Assembly: GCA_026413225.1 (NCBI GenBank)
Contig: CM048552.1
Span: 163,134,053 to 163,198,052, forward strand
Source: Otis tarda
Lineage: Eukaryota; Chordata; Aves; Otidiformes; Otididae
DNA: 64,000 bases
Reading direction: 5' to 3'
Below, piece by piece: positions 61,363 to 64,000 of this stretch. The notes beneath the pieces are model-generated. The model ran no database searches. It was not told where the DNA came from and saw nothing but the letters and a program-made list of their open reading frames with translations. Each line of letters opens with the position of its first letter. Position 1 is the first letter of the stretch. Both the position numbers and the translations under genes were made by a program.

Positions 61363-62639
61363 ACCATAAAGGCAAAATCACCAATAGTTTATTATCAAGG
61401 CACTTTCAATATTCATACTGCCACTCAGTTCAGTACACTAGTGGACATCAAAGAGAATCAACAAAAATTTTCCAAACTTTTTCGTATCTGAATATGAAGC
61501 TAGTCACCTAAGAACCCTCTGTAGTCAATGGAAAAAAAGTACTGTTTCCATAAAATTATTATTTCTATCCAAAGAGGAATATCAGAAATAAGGTTAAGGA
61601 ATACTACAAAGAACACTTTCTTTCTTTGTATGGGAATTCTTGTTCAAGTAAGATAGGTTCAACCATCCCCATACTATGAAATAAATTATCACCTGCGTAT
61701 TGATAGAATTTCTTCTTACAATTTTACATGTACTCTCTAATCATCCTTATTAACAAATGGCATACCACATCTATTACCATTTGAAATATAAAAGAATCAG
61801 CAATGTATATGAACTCTTCATACACAGTTCTCCATGTGTCTACAATATTTTAATTTTGTAGGGAACACTAACTTATGCTTAACTGTTATATTGCAGTAGA
61901 GCCTGTTTCCCACTGAATATTTTATTGATATTTATAATAAGTAACAAATGCATGATTTCAAATCCTTCACTGATTTTTTTTTTCAAATTCTATTCGCTAA
62001 ATAGAGCTTTTAGAAATCCCTGCACCTGCAAGAAAAACTGTTAAATCTGAGAAAGCCAGCTGTCAGGATTTTAATTCCTCAATAAAATATTTTGATAACA
62101 CCTTGACTTACAAAAATACAACATAATCTGTAGCTCTCATTTAGTAGTGAAAGATGATAAGTAGACATGATTTTTGAATGAAAAAACAGTTGTTTTTTTC
62201 TTTCCCTGTAAGTTTAGAAAACAATTTCACAGGGCATTTCTAAATATTACTTTTCCGTATCTTCACATAATTTTTCTGTTGCTCTTTCTATATGATCTGA
62301 TGATTTCATCTTCTCTTTTTTTCCTACTGTTAGTCAAGTGAAATTTTCATAGTGCTACAGTGTCAAACAATTTTACGTTTTTAAAGCAAGAAAGTGTATA
62401 GCAAATTTTTTGTAACTTTTCATAAGCTGCTGTTATTAGCCAGTTCTACTAGCCAAATATAGAATCACAGAATCATAGAATGGTTAGGGTTGGAAAGGAC
62501 CTTCAAAGGTCATCTAGTCCAACCCCCCTGAAAGGGGCAGGGACATCTCCAACTAGATCAGGTTGCTCAGAGCCTCATCCAACCTGGACTTGACCGTTTC
62601 CAGGGATGGGGCTTCTACCACCTCTCTGGGCAACCTGTT

Positions 62640-63284
62640 CTAGGGTTCTACAACTTGCATTGTAAAAAATTTTTTCCTTATATCCAATTTAAATCTACCT
62701 CCCTCTATTTTGAAGCCATTACCCTTCATCCTATCACAACAGGCCCCACTGAACAGTCTCTCCCCATCTTTCCTGTAGGCCCCCTTGAGGTACTGGAAGA
62801 CCACTATAAGGTCTCCCCGGCGCCTTCTCTTCTCCAGGCTGAACAGCCACAACTCTCTCAGCCTGTCCTCATAGGAAAGGTGCTCCAGCCCTCTGATCAT
62901 CTTCATGGCCCTCCTCTGGACCTTCTCCAACTGGTCCACGTCCTTCTTGTGTTGGGGGCTCCAGAACTGGATGCAGTACTCCAGGTGGGGTCTCACCAGG
63001 GCAGAGTAGAGGGGCAGAATCACCTCCCTCGACCTGCTGGCCACACTTCTCTTGATGCAGCCCAGGATGCGGTTGGCCTTCTGGGCTGCAAGGGTGCATT
63101 GCCTGCTCATGTCGAGCTTCTCATCCACCAGCACTCCCAAGTCCTTCTCCTTAGGGCTGCTCTCAATCCATTCCCTGCCCAGCCTATATTTGTGCTTGGG
63201 ATTGCCACGACCCACGTGTGGGACCTTGCATTTGGCCTGGTTGAACTTCATGAGTTTTTGCACTGTTGTGCAGGACAATGTCAA
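62640..63284 (-). pseudogene. CR1 ORF2 C-terminal fragment downstream of the deletion
   Basis: A frame of 214 codons from the deletion junction through [64 protein letters not shown] and FSLEKRR to [12 protein letters not shown]. It then breaks before the usual HWNRLP segment through a frame change near 62640. The first ten residues come from the wrong frame of the motif A region, created by the deletion. Confidence 0.88.
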
Positions 63285-63321
63285 ATGCCTTGCACAAGTC
63301 CAGGTAGATGATATCCATTGC

Positions 63322-63715
63322 TCATTCCTTGCCCACCGATACTGTCACTCCATCATAGAAGGCCACCAAATTGGTCAGGCACAATCTGCCCTTGGTGAAG
63401 CCATGCTGGCTGTCACCAACAACCTCCTTGCTCTCCATGTGCCTTAGCATGGTCTCCAGGAGAATCTGCTCCATGACAGAGGTGAGGCTGACCGGCTTGT
63501 AGTTGCCCGGGTCCTCCTTGTTCCCCTTTTTAAAAATGAGGGTTATGTTCCCCTTCTTCCAGTCATCGGGGACCTCACCAGACCACCACATCTTCTCAAA
63601 TGCAATGGCCAGCAGCTTGGCAACTTCATCCACCAGTTCCCTGAGGACTCGTGGACGCATCTCATTAGGTCCCATGGACTTGTGCACCTTCAGGTTCCTC
63701 AGCTGTTCCCGAATA
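63322..63715 (-). pseudogene. CR1 ORF2 fragment upstream of the deletion: RT fingers
   Basis: About 130 codons containing [18 protein letters not shown], the [14 protein letters not shown] and [13 protein letters not shown] blocks and [20 protein letters not shown], the conserved N-terminal part of CR1 reverse transcriptase. It ends at a TGA just before the [14 protein letters not shown] motif A region, which continues in the same frame after the stop. Not active. Confidence 0.88.
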
Positions 63716-64000
63716 TATATGACAATATAACAGATGTCCATGATAATAACAATAATTTTATTTTCCAGTGAAATATATGTTCAGAAAACTTACTGTAATA
63801 AAATTGTTTTGGCATTAACATCTAATTCAAGTACTGAATTATCCTGTGATCAAAGTCCAGTTTTAATTCCCAGAAATAAGTAATTATGAAAAGTTACATA
63901 TAATGCATGTTCTCGTACTCATATCACATTTGATAAATATAAGAATTAATTTGTACCATCTAAATATGATGGAGAGACAAATATTCAGGTCCTGAAACTG
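63716..64000. other. AT-rich DNA at the window end
   Basis: No feature recognised; possibly the pre-insertion flank of the CR1 copy. Confidence 0.5.

Larger units (their letters stand above)
57261..62459. other. 5.2 kb of unique AT-rich DNA
   Basis: No gene or interspersed repeat recognised. Features are the CT/C-rich tract at 58388-58451, TA-rich sequence at 60430-60485, an A/CAAA/C tract at 60986-61028 and a 21-T run at 61342-61362. Frames such as 58327-58632 and 59227-59460 lack motifs. Confidence 0.5.
62460..63715 (-). mobile_element. CR1 LINE, longest recent copy, RT core deleted
   Basis: Octamer array at 62460-62480, 3' UTR, then ORF2 from the C-terminus back to the [12 protein letters not shown] region (to about 63253). 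There the sequence jumps to the RT region around motif A (complement [11 protein letters not shown] near 63274-63310) and continues upstream through [14 protein letters not shown] and the [30 protein letters not shown] and [14 protein letters not shown] segments to about 63715. By comparison with the 1.6 and 51 kb copies, everything between motif A and the [11 protein letters not shown] segment, including the catalytic FADD box, is missing: roughly 0.4 kb. Confidence 0.95.

Noticed and set aside
1-64000. Search for CRISPR arrays, tRNA, rRNA, snRNA and bacterial-type operons
   Set aside because: None seen. Tandem arrays here are microsatellites or LTR modules, and the window is vertebrate in character.

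Overview
This window looks like AT-rich, intergenic or intronic DNA from a bird, most likely a neognath and probably Neoaves. The main evidence is the density of CR1 (chicken repeat 1) LINE copies. Fifteen or so fragments end in the CR1 3' octamer array (ATTCTATG units, or CATAGAAT on the other strand), and several encode recognisable pieces of the CR1 reverse transcriptase. The other interspersed class is avian endogenous-retrovirus LTRs. I see no SINE, tRNA, rRNA, snRNA, CRISPR array, operon or bacterial feature. I cannot support any host protein-coding gene or exon: every long open frame lies inside a CR1 copy or a GC-rich LTR, and the rest are short AT-rich chance frames.

Layout. 1-10.1 kb is the repeat-dense end. 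It holds a 5'-truncated CR1 with a long open reverse-transcriptase frame (1624-2535), a minus-strand LTR with a clear promoter (about 3380-3755), a GC-rich LTR (4945-5800), a CR1 split by a complete 1138-bp solo LTR (6471-8190), and two more CR1 fragments. 10.1-22.6 kb is mostly unique DNA with a few CR1 pieces and one LTR end. 22.6-46 kb is mostly featureless, with LTRs at 22610-22931 and 33406-34002 and scattered CR1. At 46.0-47.6 kb two unrelated solo LTRs sit 122 bp apart. 51-55 kb has two long minus-strand CR1 copies around another LTR. 56.6-57.3 kb is an unclassified GC-rich island. 62.4-63.7 kb is a CR1 copy with an internal deletion of the reverse-transcriptase core.

How the parts relate. 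Nothing here works as a gene system. The window records transposition: CR1 inserted repeatedly with 5' truncation, and at least six related LTRs survive as solo LTRs without internal retroviral genes. Three LTRs (6779-7916, 22610-22931, 46007-46863) have perfect 5-bp target-site duplications and TG...CA ends. The LTR inside the 6.5-8.2 kb CR1 gives a relative age: CR1 first, LTR later. I found no convincing new biological system. The items most worth a second look are the modular internal repeats in two LTRs, the open CR1 frame at 1622-2446, the deletion derivative at 62.5-63.7 kb, and two unclassified GC-rich blocks.
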